A stretch of DNA of 64,000 bases from Calamus simplicifolius (Eukaryota; Streptophyta; Magnoliopsida; Arecales; Arecaceae): assembly GCA_900491605.1 (NCBI GenBank), contig UESW01004574.1, positions 469,392 to 533,391 on the forward strand, written 5' to 3'. This document shows, in pieces, positions 11,587 through 23,639 of this stretch. The notes beneath the pieces were generated by a model, which searched no databases, was not told the origin of the DNA, and was given only the letters and a program-made list of their open reading frames with translations. The translations under genes and the position numbers were made by a program. The first letter of the stretch is position 1, and each line of letters begins with the position of its first letter.

Positions 11587-13484
11587 TTTCTTTTTTTCCC
11601 TGCCCTACTTCTATGCTTCCCTATTCATGATTCAAGCCACCAAGTGACCGTTTTTCATCATTAGAATAATTATAAGGTACATTTTTAATTTTCCTCTTTT
11701 TCTCTTACCGACTTGAGCATTGAAGAGTTTTAATCGATCATATTTCAGCACCCCTCATGCTTGTCTTCTATCCCTATAAGAACTTTAATCTAAATGCAGG
11801 TTCTTTTCTTTCTAAGCTTGTTGATGCGGGATGTATCATGCAAGAGATTAACGTAGAGCAATGGTTCAGATTTTAAGGGACTTTACTTTTGAAATGAGTA
11901 AGAATAAACTAAGAATGAATATACGAAGAATAAAGTAACTACTCGCAGAACACAACTCACTAAGTAATAAAGAAAATAGAATCCTAGGATTGAGAAACCA
12001 CTACTTAGAGCATGCTCTTTCTTCAACAAAACAGAACTTATGAAAAGAGATGAGTTGATTACCAGAAAATGATGGTCTTTGTCTTAAAAGATTGAATCAC
12101 ACATCTCTCGGAATGGGCGCCTGGAAGAAGAAGCTATGCTCCCGTGGATGTTTCAGCATTTCTTCAGTTGGTTCTGGAGGCAAGGAGGACTTCATCTAAG
12201 GATTGTAGTACCTTGGCGTCTTGGGGCTGGGATGCTTAGAACAGATGTTGGAACGGGTATTTGTTGGGCCTCTCATCCTCTCTCTCACGAAGTGTCAATG
12301 CTCAAGAGCACAGAAAAATAGAAGAAAATGACTCTTTTTCATTAATCATCAATTATTTTTCTACAAGAAGAATGGAAGGATTTTTATAATAAACCATAAC
12401 CCTTGAATTGCATGAAAAAAAAAAAGAAAATAAGGGTGTCATATTGTTTTCAAATAAGGAGATAGATGGCATCTTGAAACAAGAAAAATAGATCAGGGGA
12501 TGGCTCCATATTCTGCTTTTCATAAGGGATGGACGGTAGTCACCTTCCATAGGGGACTTATTTGCTTTCTTTTATACTGAGATGACTTCATGAAAATCGT
12601 GGGATGTCCTAATTGAGTAGATGTCACCTACTTTGATTAGGATTCCATGTGGCTACTAAGATGACATACTGAATGTGGTCCTTCATGGTCTTGAGTCTTC
12701 AACTTCTTACACTTTGACTGAATAAATCTTGACTTGACTCAAATAAAAATTACTGGACTCATACTGACAAAACTTGATTACAGGACTTAAAGTCAAACCA
12801 ACATAAAGTAAGAAATCCATAATGACTCTAGACTCAAATGGATTTATAGGAATCAAAAATCTAACTACATCAATCAGAAATCCATAATGAGCTCAGTAAC
12901 CTCTGTTTGATCCTGGTTTCAGCACCACTTGTTATTGCTTCTATTCTCAGTTCATCATCTATTATCATTCCTAGTAGAGTAGATGATGTTTGAGGAAACA
13001 TCTATGAGAATATGATGCCATTATCAGGCTCCGCTCATCATGGGAATGCAATTTTGTTTGAGAAGTGGCACATAAAGCCCCCAAATATTAACTTTGTAGG
13101 CTCATGTACAAGGTCTAAAGGCTTCTCTATTCTTGTCTCCCATCTTATTAATCTCTCCACGCCAACCTATCCTGCGAAACTATTACCATCACAAGTAATG
13201 GCAACTACAATAAATATTGCCAGCCATTATATTGAGAAATATCATGTACTAATTAAAATTAATTATGTCATTTTTGCTCAAATTATTATTCACTAAATAA
13301 AGATTAATTATTATAACAAACATTAAGATTTGAATAACAAAAAATGATATTAACAAATATTCCTATCCAGCTGCTTGAGTCACTATTTATTTAACAAATA
13401 TTTACCTTTCCATCGGGCGAGCATCAAGATTTTAATTTTAAAAACTATTTAATCACATCAAAGTCAAAATCAATTTGATATAAA
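11587..13484. other. Intergenic, probably old repeat DNA
   Basis: No gene recognised. 12780-12890 repeats the phrase AGAAATCCATAATGA twice (about 12810 and 12871). It may be decayed LTR-element DNA, but I found no matching ends. Confidence 0.4.
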
Positions 13485-13677
13485 ACAAAACTTAATGTTG
13501 TTTATTATATATTTACCATTAGATTCTTTATTTAACATATGATATATGTACAATCATTATACTTAACAAATGATACATATTTATTAACATTTTTTAATAA
13601 ATATGCATTATTTGTTAAGTGTAATAGTTACGTATCTGATAATGATAAATATATAATAAACTACATCAAAATTTTGT
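13485..13677. mobile_element. Foldback (MITE-like) inverted repeat
   Basis: The left half (ACAAAACTT... GTTTATTATATATTTA) and right half (TAAATATATAATAAAC... ATTTTGT) are imperfect reverse complements over nearly the full 193 bp. They meet around 13588 at TTTATTAACATTTTTTAATAAA. This is typical of a small foldback MITE. The family and target duplication were not determined. Confidence 0.7.
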
Positions 13678-14372
13678 TCTCTAATATAATAAAAGATACT
13701 ATGATAAAATGGTAGTAATAGCATGGAAAAATGGCTATTGTACATATGTTCATACTTTTTAATCATATAAGGAGCAACCATTGCTGCCTCTAATACAAAT
13801 ATAAGTTTCCAAGTAAATAATTATTATTTTATTAGATATCTTCTTGCAAAACTTCCTCAGCTAAGAGAGATAAAAAGATGGTCAAATAGCTAATTTATTC
13901 TTTTATTATTAAATTTAATTCTATTATATATTAAAACATATGATATTTTGCTATCATAAAAATAAATATACATGATTTCTTCAACCAACCAGTAGCTTTT
14001 AAGTGCAAGGTCGAAAGGTTCCGTGAACCAAATAATTGTGAATAAAAAGTGGAGTTGCATGCAGTACTTTTTGTTTTCAGTTCTCAGAATCTCTCGTGAG
14101 TTGGTTAGGCAAGATGATTAGGCAAGATGAGTTGAAGCTATTTTTAAAATCGGTATCATTTGACATCGATTTTTTAAGTTTGATATCGGGATCAAACTTT
14201 TTATAAAAAATGAGTTAAAGTAAAAAAAAAATCATTTGAAATGATATTTTTTTGCATCCATCGTATCCTTTTCGAAGCCGCATCAGCAAAGAAAGGGAGG
14301 TGAATGATGCTTTGAGAAGCGTCACTTAAAACAGCAAAGGATTGGGCTTTAGAAGCGTCATCTAGGGTGGCA
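13678..14372. other. Intergenic, nothing recognised
   Basis: AT-rich. It ends in a segment with several GAAGCGTCA/GAAGCGCCA motifs (14318-14390) leading into the hairpin. Confidence 0.45.
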
Positions 14373-14409
14373 GTTTTAGAAGCGCCATCCTAGATGGCGC
14401 TTCTAAAAC
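14373..14409. repeat. Perfect 17-bp inverted repeat with 3-nt loop
   Basis: GTTTTAGAAGCGCCATC, loop CTA, then the exact reverse complement. Related half-motifs TTTAGAAGCGTCATC (14349) and GAAGCGTCAC lie just to the left, so this is part of a small repeat cluster, perhaps a transposon end. Confidence 0.85.
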
Positions 14410-14479
14410 TCACTTCTCATGCGCTGCATCCCCATCCACAATGCTGCATCACCACCTGTGATCCCACTCGTGACTTACC

Positions 14480-14662
14480 TAGGGATGGCAAATTTTTTCA
14501 TTTGGCCATTTACCCGACCGATATCATTTCTAATGGGATAGAGAATCCTCGGTCTAAACGGCTTAACAGATACGAAAATTATCCATTTAACAGCTAAATG
14601 GGTGAACAGCCGAGGACGGTATCCTTCGTCCCATCTCCATCCCTGTTAGCTTTAATATAATA

Positions 14663-14717
<55 letters not shown>

Positions 14718-15080
14718 TATTAAAAATTTAAAATAAATAAAATATATGTACTAAAAAACCCTAGTAAAACACGTTTGAATTTTCATGTCTCTTCTCTTCC
14801 TTTACGCAGTCGTCTTAAGCATCAAAGCCAAAACCCTAGCGAACTAATCTCTCTCCCATAGTATTTTTTTAAGCTTTCAATAAATTATAAGTTTAATGAA
14901 ATAATTTTATTTTTTTATGTAAATGGCTAAATGGGTATCCACTGGGCATCCATTTATCCGACCGGGTATTTTCATCCCCATCCCATTAACTATAATAGCT
15001 TAACGAAAAAAAAAAAATGGAAAGATTTTCCCCAAGGGGATAAGGCCGGTAGAGGTCGCCTCGAGCCGTTGCCATCCTTA
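14480..15080. mobile_element. hAT-type MITE
   Basis: The ends are TAGGGATGGCAA at 14480 and, inverted, TTGCCATCCTTA ending at 15080. The flanking 8-mers GACTTACC (14472-14479) and GACCCACC (15081-15088) match at 6 of 8 positions, as expected for an aged 8-bp hAT target duplication. The 601-bp element has no coding capacity and contains a (TA)n tract at 14667-14713. Confidence 0.8.
14667..14713. repeat. (TA)n microsatellite
   Basis: About 23 TA units inside the hAT-type MITE. Confidence 0.95.
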
Positions 15081-15088
15081 GACCCACC

Positions 15089-16703
15089 CTCGACCCCTCC
15101 CTAGGCCCTGACTGAGTCCCCCACCTACGACCCTGAGCGTTCCTCTCCCATGAACCGTTGGCTCTTGGTGATGAACAAATCCTTTGTAAGAATGATGTTT
15201 GTATTTCTTTATTTCACTTGTTTGTTTTCTTGTTTTGTTATAGGGCATTGTAGATCTGATTAGAATCTGACATAGAAACCCAATAAAGGAGAAAAATAGT
15301 TAGATGTACAGCTTGGTTTGGATGTTGCATGTCCTTAATATGGTAGATTCAAATGTGATTCTAGGTTGGATTCCAAAATGATCTGTTAACCGTAGGAACA
15401 AGAATGAGGCTGCAAGTATCACAGAAAGGAAAATGAAGAAAGCAATGTTCAAAAACCTGGTTTAGTTTTAGTTTCATCTAGACCTATTGTGTCTTAGTTT
15501 TGTTGGATAAGGATGAGAAGAAGATAGTACCCGGGATTATATTATCCATTTGAATCTATTTAAGAAGATGTTGTGGCGTGCATGGCACTATCCTTAAGAG
15601 TAAATTCGCGCCTCTCAAAGATAATATCTCGGTACAGAAAATCAGAGTACAACTATTCTTCAGGAGACAATAGCAGCAAGTCTTCTAACAGGTGTGCACA
15701 CACCAATGTTAGAAGAGGATGAACAACTGAATGAGTTCCTTCTCTTTGGATAAGAACGGAAGCAAAGGAATGATTCTCTGGACTGGATAAGGATGAAGGA
15801 ACGAATATCTGGATGAGGATGGAAAACAAATTTGAATGGGGTTAATTAAATACCAGCATTGCTTCAAATATTTATAAGGAAGCACACATCGGTTGAGAGC
15901 GACGAATCACGTACGTAGAGACGTACAAATTTGAGTGGGGTTAATTAATCCAATCCAACGGATTGAATCAGTCCAACAGTCAGTCAACGAAAGACTTATC
16001 ACATACGTAGAGACGTATAAGTCAAAAGACTAGTCAACGAATCAAAAAGACTTATCCCTACCGGTTGATAATGATGTATCAGATAAACGAACTTATCAAG
16101 TCAAAAAAGTTTTTTTTGAATATTGAAATACACTAGATTTCTAACAAATTTTGCTTGCTTATGTGGTTTTGGGAGTTTCAGTGTGAGTTTTGGATTTTTG
16201 GTTAAAAAGATCAGGAGTGAATAACAAAATTATAGAAAAATAAAGTAAGCCAAGAAAACATACAAAATTTTGGAGTATTTTGTAATGTTTATAGTCAATA
16301 GATGCATGCTTTCATGTTTTGAGCTGAAGTTTGATATTATTATGAAACTAAAATTATGCCAAAAACCAATAAAAATACTACAAATGTTCTTGTGATACAT
16401 TAATTTAAAGTTAAATATAGGATTCAATTGTGGATTTTTTGACAAAATAAAGTGAAAAAACATGAACAATAGCATCATACACTAATATGGACTTGATAAT
16501 GATAATTTCTACCACATTAAATGGTAGAAAAAAAGTACAAGTTAGGACTATATTCCACCATATTGTTTGAATTCTATGGCCTTTCCAAAAAGAAAATTTG
16601 CTTGGCATCCTAGCTTATGTCATATTTTTATTTGCTTAACTCTTCTACTTATGTAATGTTTTAACTTGTTTTGGCAAATTAGTACGACATGACTCATAAT
16701 GTT
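15089..16703. other. Intergenic; short repeated phrases, no gene
   Basis: C-rich at 15089-15160, otherwise AT-rich. TGGGGTTAATTAA occurs at about 15837 and 15937, and ACGTAGAGACGTA occurs at about 15914 and 16004. These suggest a decayed repeat. The open frames at 16230-16608 on the minus strand have no recognisable similarity. Confidence 0.4.
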
Positions 16704-17019
16704 TTAGATTCAAAGCCTCGCAATCTTAGTGCTCTCACTCTGAAAGCCTTGCATAATTCAACCAATATATTTGAAGACGAGGTGTGTATTATTGATCAAT
16801 GGTCTTTAATTAGTTGGCATGTATTTATGTTAATGTAATGTATTATTGCAATAAATTTGTTGCAAGAGTTACCGGTGCTTAGATATTGTCGACATGGCAT
16901 GCAGATATGGAAGGAGACACCGGGCATAGCACACCCATGAGTGTAATGTTATTTGGATCAGGTTGACCTGTATGATATATATCAGATAGGCCAGATTTGA
17001 CTCAATGTTGGGCTTATTT

Positions 17020-18745
17020 TGTTGGGAATTGTGTCCTAAAGCCAATCAACTAACATATAGATGATGTGCAAGTTATAATGTATATGAATCATAAATTAAT
17101 AAAATATTTATTTGGCAGTTCATCACATCGCATCATCCTGAAATTAATTCTTTTGTGATGGAGTCCTTAGAACCATAATCTATTCAATAAAGAGAGGGTT
17201 TATTGAGTGGTTCTTAAAATAGTCGCGACCAAATAATATATAGTTATAGGATAACTATGTATCAAGTAAAGGTCGTTGTATGTCATATGGGTTGGTTGTC
17301 CTCTTTACTAAGGAGTGTGGTGCCACTGGTATGACATGCAGGTGAGGTATATGATATTTTACTGAACATGATCAATCTGTGGACCGCTCTTCTGCCAAGA
17401 AGTATTCGCGAAGGGATATGGATATAAATGTCCCTCTGACCTGAGATCACCATGGTAGCTTGCAAGCAACCTATTATGTTTTGGTGCCGGATTATCTGGA
17501 TTTTTAATCTAGTGACAGAAGATTTCTGGGTACGGTAAAGTACCTGTGGAGCAGTGAGTGGATCAAGATGGGATTGACCCCTCCAAATAGTTTGGAATAA
17601 ATGTCTCACTGTATTTTAATTTAGCAAAACCTTGGCCAGGGTAGTCCCTGTGAGGAGTCACAGGACTTATGAAGATTGAGATACTTTATGGATGAGCTGA
17701 TTAAGGGTTGGCAGTTGAAACCTAAGTCATCTTGAGCATTGAGGGTCAAAGGGATGAATTATATGGTAACCATATGCCAGAGGTTCTTGATTGTTGCTCT
17801 ACAACCTTCGGCCTATCCAGACGTCGGGTGTCATTACTAGATGGTGACTTCGATTAGTATTGGAAGTGTTCCAGTGCTACCGGCTTAGTGTTCGAACCTA
17901 TGGGGTCACACACCATAGGGGATTCTACCTTACTGGATGATTAAGAAACTAAATGTTAGTAAATTAATTAAAGGATTATATTGGCAATACGATTGCTGGC
18001 TAGCTCAATTTGATTGAGCTATGAACATCTTGGTCAAATCAAATAGGATTTGGTTTGGACTCAAATTTAGGTAAGCCTAATGTTAACATCATTACCCATT
18101 TAAATTCAAATTAATTTTAATTTTAAGTTTAAATATTAAATTTTGAATTCAAAACTTTAAGTCTGAATTTAAAATGGATATTAATGATCTCTCCCTAATT
18201 ATCCCTCATTCCTTAACTTCTATCCTTTTCGATTTTTAACGAGATGAAGAGTTTCTTCCTTAACTCCTTTTTAGTTTTTAACTAAAAATAAAGATGAAGG
18301 GTTCCTCTTTATCTTTCAAGAAACGTTGGAAAAAGAGACAAATGAGAAGTTTTTAGAGTGAAAGGAATTATGGCTATAAAACCTGGGGGTAAAATGTTTC
18401 CTCGAGAAATATACGTCCTTTTGATAATTCCATGAGCACCTTGGTGTTAAAGAGAAAAAATCTCATCGTCGAAGCCTAGGAGAGGAGCTAGCACTTCGAA
18501 GAGACTAGTCAGGACTAGAGCCCTGGTGTGGATCACCTGTAGAGGCCATACACCTTTGTATGGCTTACAGAAGTACTACCTACCACTGCCTTCTACTGCT
18601 GCGTGAGTTATTAAGCATCAAAAGGTAAAAGATTCATTTGTTATTGGTGACTTAGATATGATCTAAGACACTAGGCCACAAACATAGATATAATCTATGT
18701 TATTTATGTTAATATAGATTTGATCTATGTCCTTTTCTTTTATAC

Positions 18746-18811
<66 letters not shown>

Positions 18812-18924
18812 ATCCTGTTGTAGGCTGATATTGGATTAGATCCAATATCTTATTGCTTCCGTTGCATGTTTATTTTATAAAATATTAAAATACATTTATA
18901 TTGCCTGCAAAAGCTTTTCTAACA
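17020..18924. mobile_element. Solo LTR (Copia-like), 1905 bp
   Basis: It starts TGTTGGGAATTGTGTCC and ends TTTTCTAACA. The perfect 5-bp duplication TATTT flanks it (17015-17019 and 18925-18929). There is no internal retrotransposon coding region or second LTR, so this is a solo LTR left by recombination. A TATA-like TATAAAA lies at 18375-18381 and a (TA)n run at 18749-18809. The start resembles plant Copia LTRs; the superfamily is an inference. Confidence 0.9.
18749..18809. repeat. (TA)n microsatellite
   Basis: About 30 TA units within the solo LTR. Confidence 0.95.
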
Positions 18925-20982
18925 TATTTATGTACTTGTTGAGAGATGGCGGCAAAAGACCCACACATTTCATCTCCCTTTTGATGAGGCAACCATCACA
19001 CTACAAAATGTCAGTATTTTGAGCGGCCTACGGATTGATGGGTTCGTGGTTACTGGGCTAGATCCGTGTTATACCATCCAGCAGTGGAAAGCTATATTCA
19101 TGAAGTTATTTGGGGTTGAACCTCCTACCGAGGCATTTTTCAAGGGCCGTTTTCGCTTAGGATTCTTCAATTAATTCTATCGAAACTTCCACTTGAATGA
19201 AGATACAGATGATGAGGTTGTCCAATAGTTCATGAGTGAGCAACTTCTTCGAATCATTGATGGAGTGATCCATCTAGATACCTTCGGATATTTGTGAAGT
19301 TGATGTACATGCCCTTTCTGGAAAACCTGGAGGCATTTGTTGCTTTTAGTTGGGGATTGGCTACACTTGTTGATTTATGTAGAGCACTCTATCGTAGAAC
19401 GAGCCCTATCTAGATAAAGATCGGAGGATACTTGCCCTTACTATAGATAAACACTTTATTCTTATGATTGAGTTTGAAATTTTTTGTTATTATTTATTAA
19501 TATTTTGAATTATCCGAACATGCAGATATGGGCATTAGAATAATTTTTTATTTTTTGTTCCATGAGATTCGAGACTTCAGATGTTAGACCTTCTGATACC
19601 GATGATGATTGGCACTTAGGTGCACCGTGGGGGTATAGATGACATGTAAAATTTAACTTGAAGAATGTTCCAATCCATACACTACGTGCTTATAGGGATC
19701 AGTTTGACATGTTGGATGATAGTCTCCAACGGGTATGTCATTATTCAATATAAAATTCAATTCTTGGGTTAGTTTTCAATTTAATGTAGATTATAGATCA
19801 ATGGTTTTTTCTATGCAGTTCATATGGTCTCCTTATTCGCTGAAGGTTATCTCTATTTTGCCTCCAAGCTACTTGTTTAGTTTAGATATTTGGATGGCAC
19901 AGACTTTGCTCATCTATTTTGATGTAGTCGAGTGGCATTTGCTGGACCGAGTACTTCGGCAATTTGGATGTCGTCAATCGATACCTTATCCATGCGATAC
20001 GTCAATTCAACTTCATCAGACTAATCGTTGGAAGAGGGCAAATTCCGCGTGGAACGTCGTACATAGAACATATATTGCTACATGAAATGCGCAACATCAA
20101 CACATTGTTATAAGAGAGCCTATAGTAGTAGGAGTCTTGCTTTCACTCGATTACGTGGCCTGGTTTAGGAGTATCATACGAATATGCCTACATCATTCTA
20201 AGTGTCCTACAATGAGCTAAGAAGGAAAAGGAACTTTATTTGAGTTTGTGGTATTCTTCTCCAAAGATAAATTAATATCGTTTAATTTGTATTTAATATC
20301 TTTTGGTTTTAATTTTATATTATCATTTTATATGCAGCATAAGATGTTTCGACAATTATCATTGAAGGCCGAATGGGCTATACTTACGCCATCAAGGGCC
20401 AAGCGGATAGAGATTTTGAAGGGTATTAAGGCGATGTGTGATGGTACGTTAGCTATCATCAGGCATCAACACATTTGGAGTACACCTGCAGCGATACGAG
20501 CCCATAAGGAACCAGCAACGATACGGGCTGATATTGATCCTGCGATGGGTGAATTCATTACACACCATCACCTTTTTACATGCAGTCGCCATATGCACTT
20601 CATGTATTCGCATATGAGAGATACCGGTGAGGGTACATCTGCTAGTTAAGATCATATTGTATATATGATTGATAACATTGCCGATTCGGATATCAACAAG
20701 ATCTATGAGGATGTCATCCACCTGCATGATGACACTGATATGCCCAATGTCATGATCCCTATGTAGAAGAAGGAACGATGAACTGGACGAGCTTGCCGAC
20801 CTCCTAAATGAGGTTATGGTACTTAGGTTGTTGTACTCAAACTAATTATTATAAATATTATTTTATTTAATATATCAAATATATTTTAATTTGTTGAGGT
20901 GTTTGTTATTCAATTATTGTGATGATTTTTAGTGCCTGTAAGATGTTTTTTTTATGGTTGTTGATGACATCTGTAATATTGC

Positions 20983-21722
20983 TTTCAGAAACATTTGAAT
21001 GGAGTTTCATAAGTGTTTCAAATGTGTTTTGTAAGTGTATCAAATGAGTCTCTAAAAAGTTTCAGAAAAGTTTCAAAAGTGTTTCAGAACTATTGAGCCT
21101 AATTATGGTTTCAGAAGTGTTTCAAAAATGTATCAAAAGAGTTTCATAAGAATTTTTTGTAGAGTTTCGAAAGTGTTTCAAAAGTGCATAAGAAGAGTTT
21201 TAGAAGAGTTAACTAATTTTTTTCAAAGCATTTCAAATAAGTTTCAAAAGAGTTTCAAAAGTGTATCGGAACATTTCAAAAAAGTTTTAGAAGAGTTTCG
21301 AAAGAGTTTCGGTAGTATTTCAGGAGTGTATCGGAAGAGTTTCAGAAGAGTAAACAATTTTTTTCAAAGCATTTCAAACGAATTTCAAAAGAGTTTCCAA
21401 AGAGTTTCAAAAGTGTATCAAAGCATTTCAAAAGAGTTTTGGAAGTGTTTCAACGGTGCATCAGAAGAGTTAACTAATTTTTTCAAAGCATTTCAAACAA
21501 GTTTCAAAAGAGTTTCAGAAGAATTTCAAAAGTGTATCGAAGCATTTCAAAAGAGTTTTGAAAGAGTAGTGCATCAGAAGAGTTTCGAAAGAGTTAACTA
21601 ATTTTTTCAAAGCATTTCAAACAAGTTTTAGAAGAGTTTTAAAAGTGTATCGAAGCATTTCAAAAGAGTTTCAGAAGAGATTCGGAAGTGTTTTAGAAGA
21701 GCATCGAAAAAGTTTCAGAAGA
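20983..21722. repeat. 11-bp minisatellite with 120-141 bp higher-order repeats
   Basis: About 65 degenerate copies of an 11-bp unit, consensus TTTCAGAAGAG with TTTCAAAAGTG and TATCGGAAGAG variants. A second level of order is marked by AACTAATTTTTTTCAAAGC-like blocks starting at 21211, 21352, 21472 and 21596, with a decayed one at 21725 (spacing 141, 120, 124 and 129 bp). The 157-codon frame at 21128-21601 on + is a by-product of the repeat. The array sits between the PMD pseudogene and the convergent MULE transposase pseudogene. Confidence 0.9.
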
Positions 21723-21734
21723 GTAAATTAATTT

Positions 21735-22170
21735 TTTAATTATCAAAAATCTTATGACTTTGAATCTAAACTTGATATATATTTATGTTATTCTTCTAAT
21801 TATAAAGCTATTACTTAGAGTTTGCTTAACATTTGTCGAAAATCTTATGCACTAATCTATATTATAAAGTTGTTCTTTAATAAACTTTTGCATAGCTTTT
21901 TTCCATAAAGTTTGCACCAATCTAAGATAAACATATATCCTTTTTTTTAGCTTATAGTGTTTGCATAGGTTCAAAACAAGTCTATAAACAATTCAAGGAC
22001 TATTAAAGATTGTTATTTCCTTCACAAAGTCATGTCAGCATCACAAGAACATGCACATAACATGGAACACAAGTCATCCAAATTTTAACAATGAAACCGT
22101 AGAGAAAGCACAATACTTAAACAAATTAATTTCATTCAGCATACATACATTAACTCAATAGTACATTAAT
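21735..22170. other. AT-rich spacer
   Basis: Lies between the minisatellite and the MULE transposase 3' end. No coding signal was seen. Confidence 0.5.
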
Positions 22171-23600
22171 TTAGGATCCTGAAGGTTCAGCATTTACATT
22201 GGGACAACGGCATCTAGAATGATCCGTTTGCCTACAAATACTACAACGATTTCTACTTCTAGGCTGACATCATCCATATCATTAGGAATTTGAGTTGAAT
22301 TTGGTTTTCCTTTATTCTTTGGCCTGAGATGGTCCCGATCAGGAATGCATGTGAATTGCGTCTCCATTCAGTAGTCTTCGTGGGATAACTGGTTAACCTT
22401 CCCACTCCATGCATTTATATAGGAGCCAATACTGTATATTTTGTCAACAAGAGGCATTATGTCTAAGCCAATCTCCTGGCACACTGCTAAGACATATGTA
22501 TATGAATATTCATATATTGTTTCATCCACCCTTGAGAGCTTCACTTGATTTTCTTGTTACAACTTCATAAGTGGCTCTTTGCATGTTATATCTGAATCCT
22601 CTGTGCTTATTAGCTTTGGCCTGACCCTCAACAAGCTTAATTGAAACATGAGGAGTGAAGAAGTTATTTCAATTCTTCTACATATATCTAATGGCTTCCA
22701 CATGTCTCGTATTAAAATACTTAATGAGGTGATAAAATGTAATCCGAACATAGGCTATAATTGGCACATTTCTATTTTCCTCGGCACACTATTAAATACC
22801 TTCAAGAGATTTGCTGTCAGAATACCATAACAAAAGCTCTCATCAGGTGCCAATGTCCACTTCTTCAGCTCCAACTCCGATAGCCAAGTCTACGCTTCTA
22901 CATTGACTCTCTTAATCCATTCCATAAGAAAGTTAAACTTTTGAAACTAATGTTCACTCCCTACTTTCCATACTACTATTTTCAATTAAACATTTTAGAA
23001 TCTTGAGTTGAAATTACTGCAGACATGTCTCGAACAATATCGATGATAAGCTCTTAGTGGAGCCCATCCAATTTCGCTATCAGCTATGATACTTAGTATA
23101 TCGGGATATCGGTCAGAAGTAAGACAAATGTCATTTCTATGTTTCACAGCATACCTCCCGAGCCTCAACAAAAACTAGTTCCAGCTAACAGTACAGTCTT
23201 CATCCACAATTGCATAGGCCAGTGGAAATATCCTATCGACAGCATTAGTGCTTGTCGCAATAAGCATCTTTTCCCTATACATTTCATAAAGATATATTCC
23301 ATCAATAGAAATCATCGAGCGACAATACCAAAATCCCTCAATAGATGGTTGAAATATCCTGTCAGTGCGCAATGCTAATTTTAATGTTCCAACAAGAAGT
23401 TGATGCCCTAAGATCTCCCTCTTTTCCACTGGTCCTTGTCACACCCCCTACAGCACATGGATTCCATTGGAGGTCATGTGAAGCTGTTTATAGGCTCCAT
23501 TGTGTCCAGAGCAAGTCTAAAAATTTTGAAAAGATCTTAAGACAGTTTCAGACTACACCATGTTTGTCAAGTAGTAGTTCTTACATGTTTTGGCTTGCAT
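22171..23600 (-). pseudogene. MULE (MuDR-like) transposase, C-terminal half, broken
   Basis: Read from about 23600 down to a TAA at 22171-22173. The MULE transposase core is clear at 23429-23175 (FQPSIEGFWYCRSMISIDG, LLIATSTN-like LIATSTNAVDRIFPLAYAIV). After several shifts comes a C-terminal segment (LVDKIYSIGSYINAWSGK). The end carries a CCHC knuckle, CSICRQTDHSRCRC, and the tail PNVNAEPSGS. The N-terminal part is missing or unreadable beyond the CACTA insertion at 23621. Frames change several times (near 22250, 22560, 22760 and 23430), so it is dead. It is the likely mudrA-equivalent of the element that carried the PMD gene. Confidence 0.8.
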
Positions 23601-23617
23601 GCATAGCAAAGTAGCAG

Positions 23618-23620
23618 ACA
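23618..23620. repeat. CACTA target-site duplication, left (ACA)
   Basis: The trinucleotide ACA precedes the CACTA end and is repeated at 28639-28641. Three-base duplications are the rule for En/Spm-type insertions. Confidence 0.8.
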
Positions 23621-23639
23621 CACTACAAGAAAACAGCAT

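Larger units (their letters stand above)
16704..20840 (+). pseudogene. Plant mobile domain (PMD / MAIN-like) gene, broken and interrupted
   Basis: An N-terminal exon at about 16704 reads LDSKPRNLSALTL. The core follows the LTR insertion at 18940-19250: LVERWRQKTHTFHLPFDEAT, TITLQNVSILSGLRIDG, QQWKAIFMKLFGV. The C-terminal part is at about 19820-20240 (VEWHLLDRVLRQFGCRQSIP, NSAWNVVHRTYIATW) and 20335-20650, with a GRACRPPK AT-hook-like stretch near 20790. This is the PMD family, found in MAIN/MAIL proteins and carried by many plant transposons. In-frame TAA (about 19171) and TAG (about 19226) stops, plus the solo LTR, make it non-functional. It converges on the MULE transposase remnant at 22171-23600, so it was probably a cargo gene of that element. 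Confidence 0.8.

Noticed and set aside
21128..21601. 157-codon open frame in the 11-bp minisatellite
   Set aside because: The repeat unit is 11 bp, so the frame is a product of repeat arithmetic. It has no domain or gene context.
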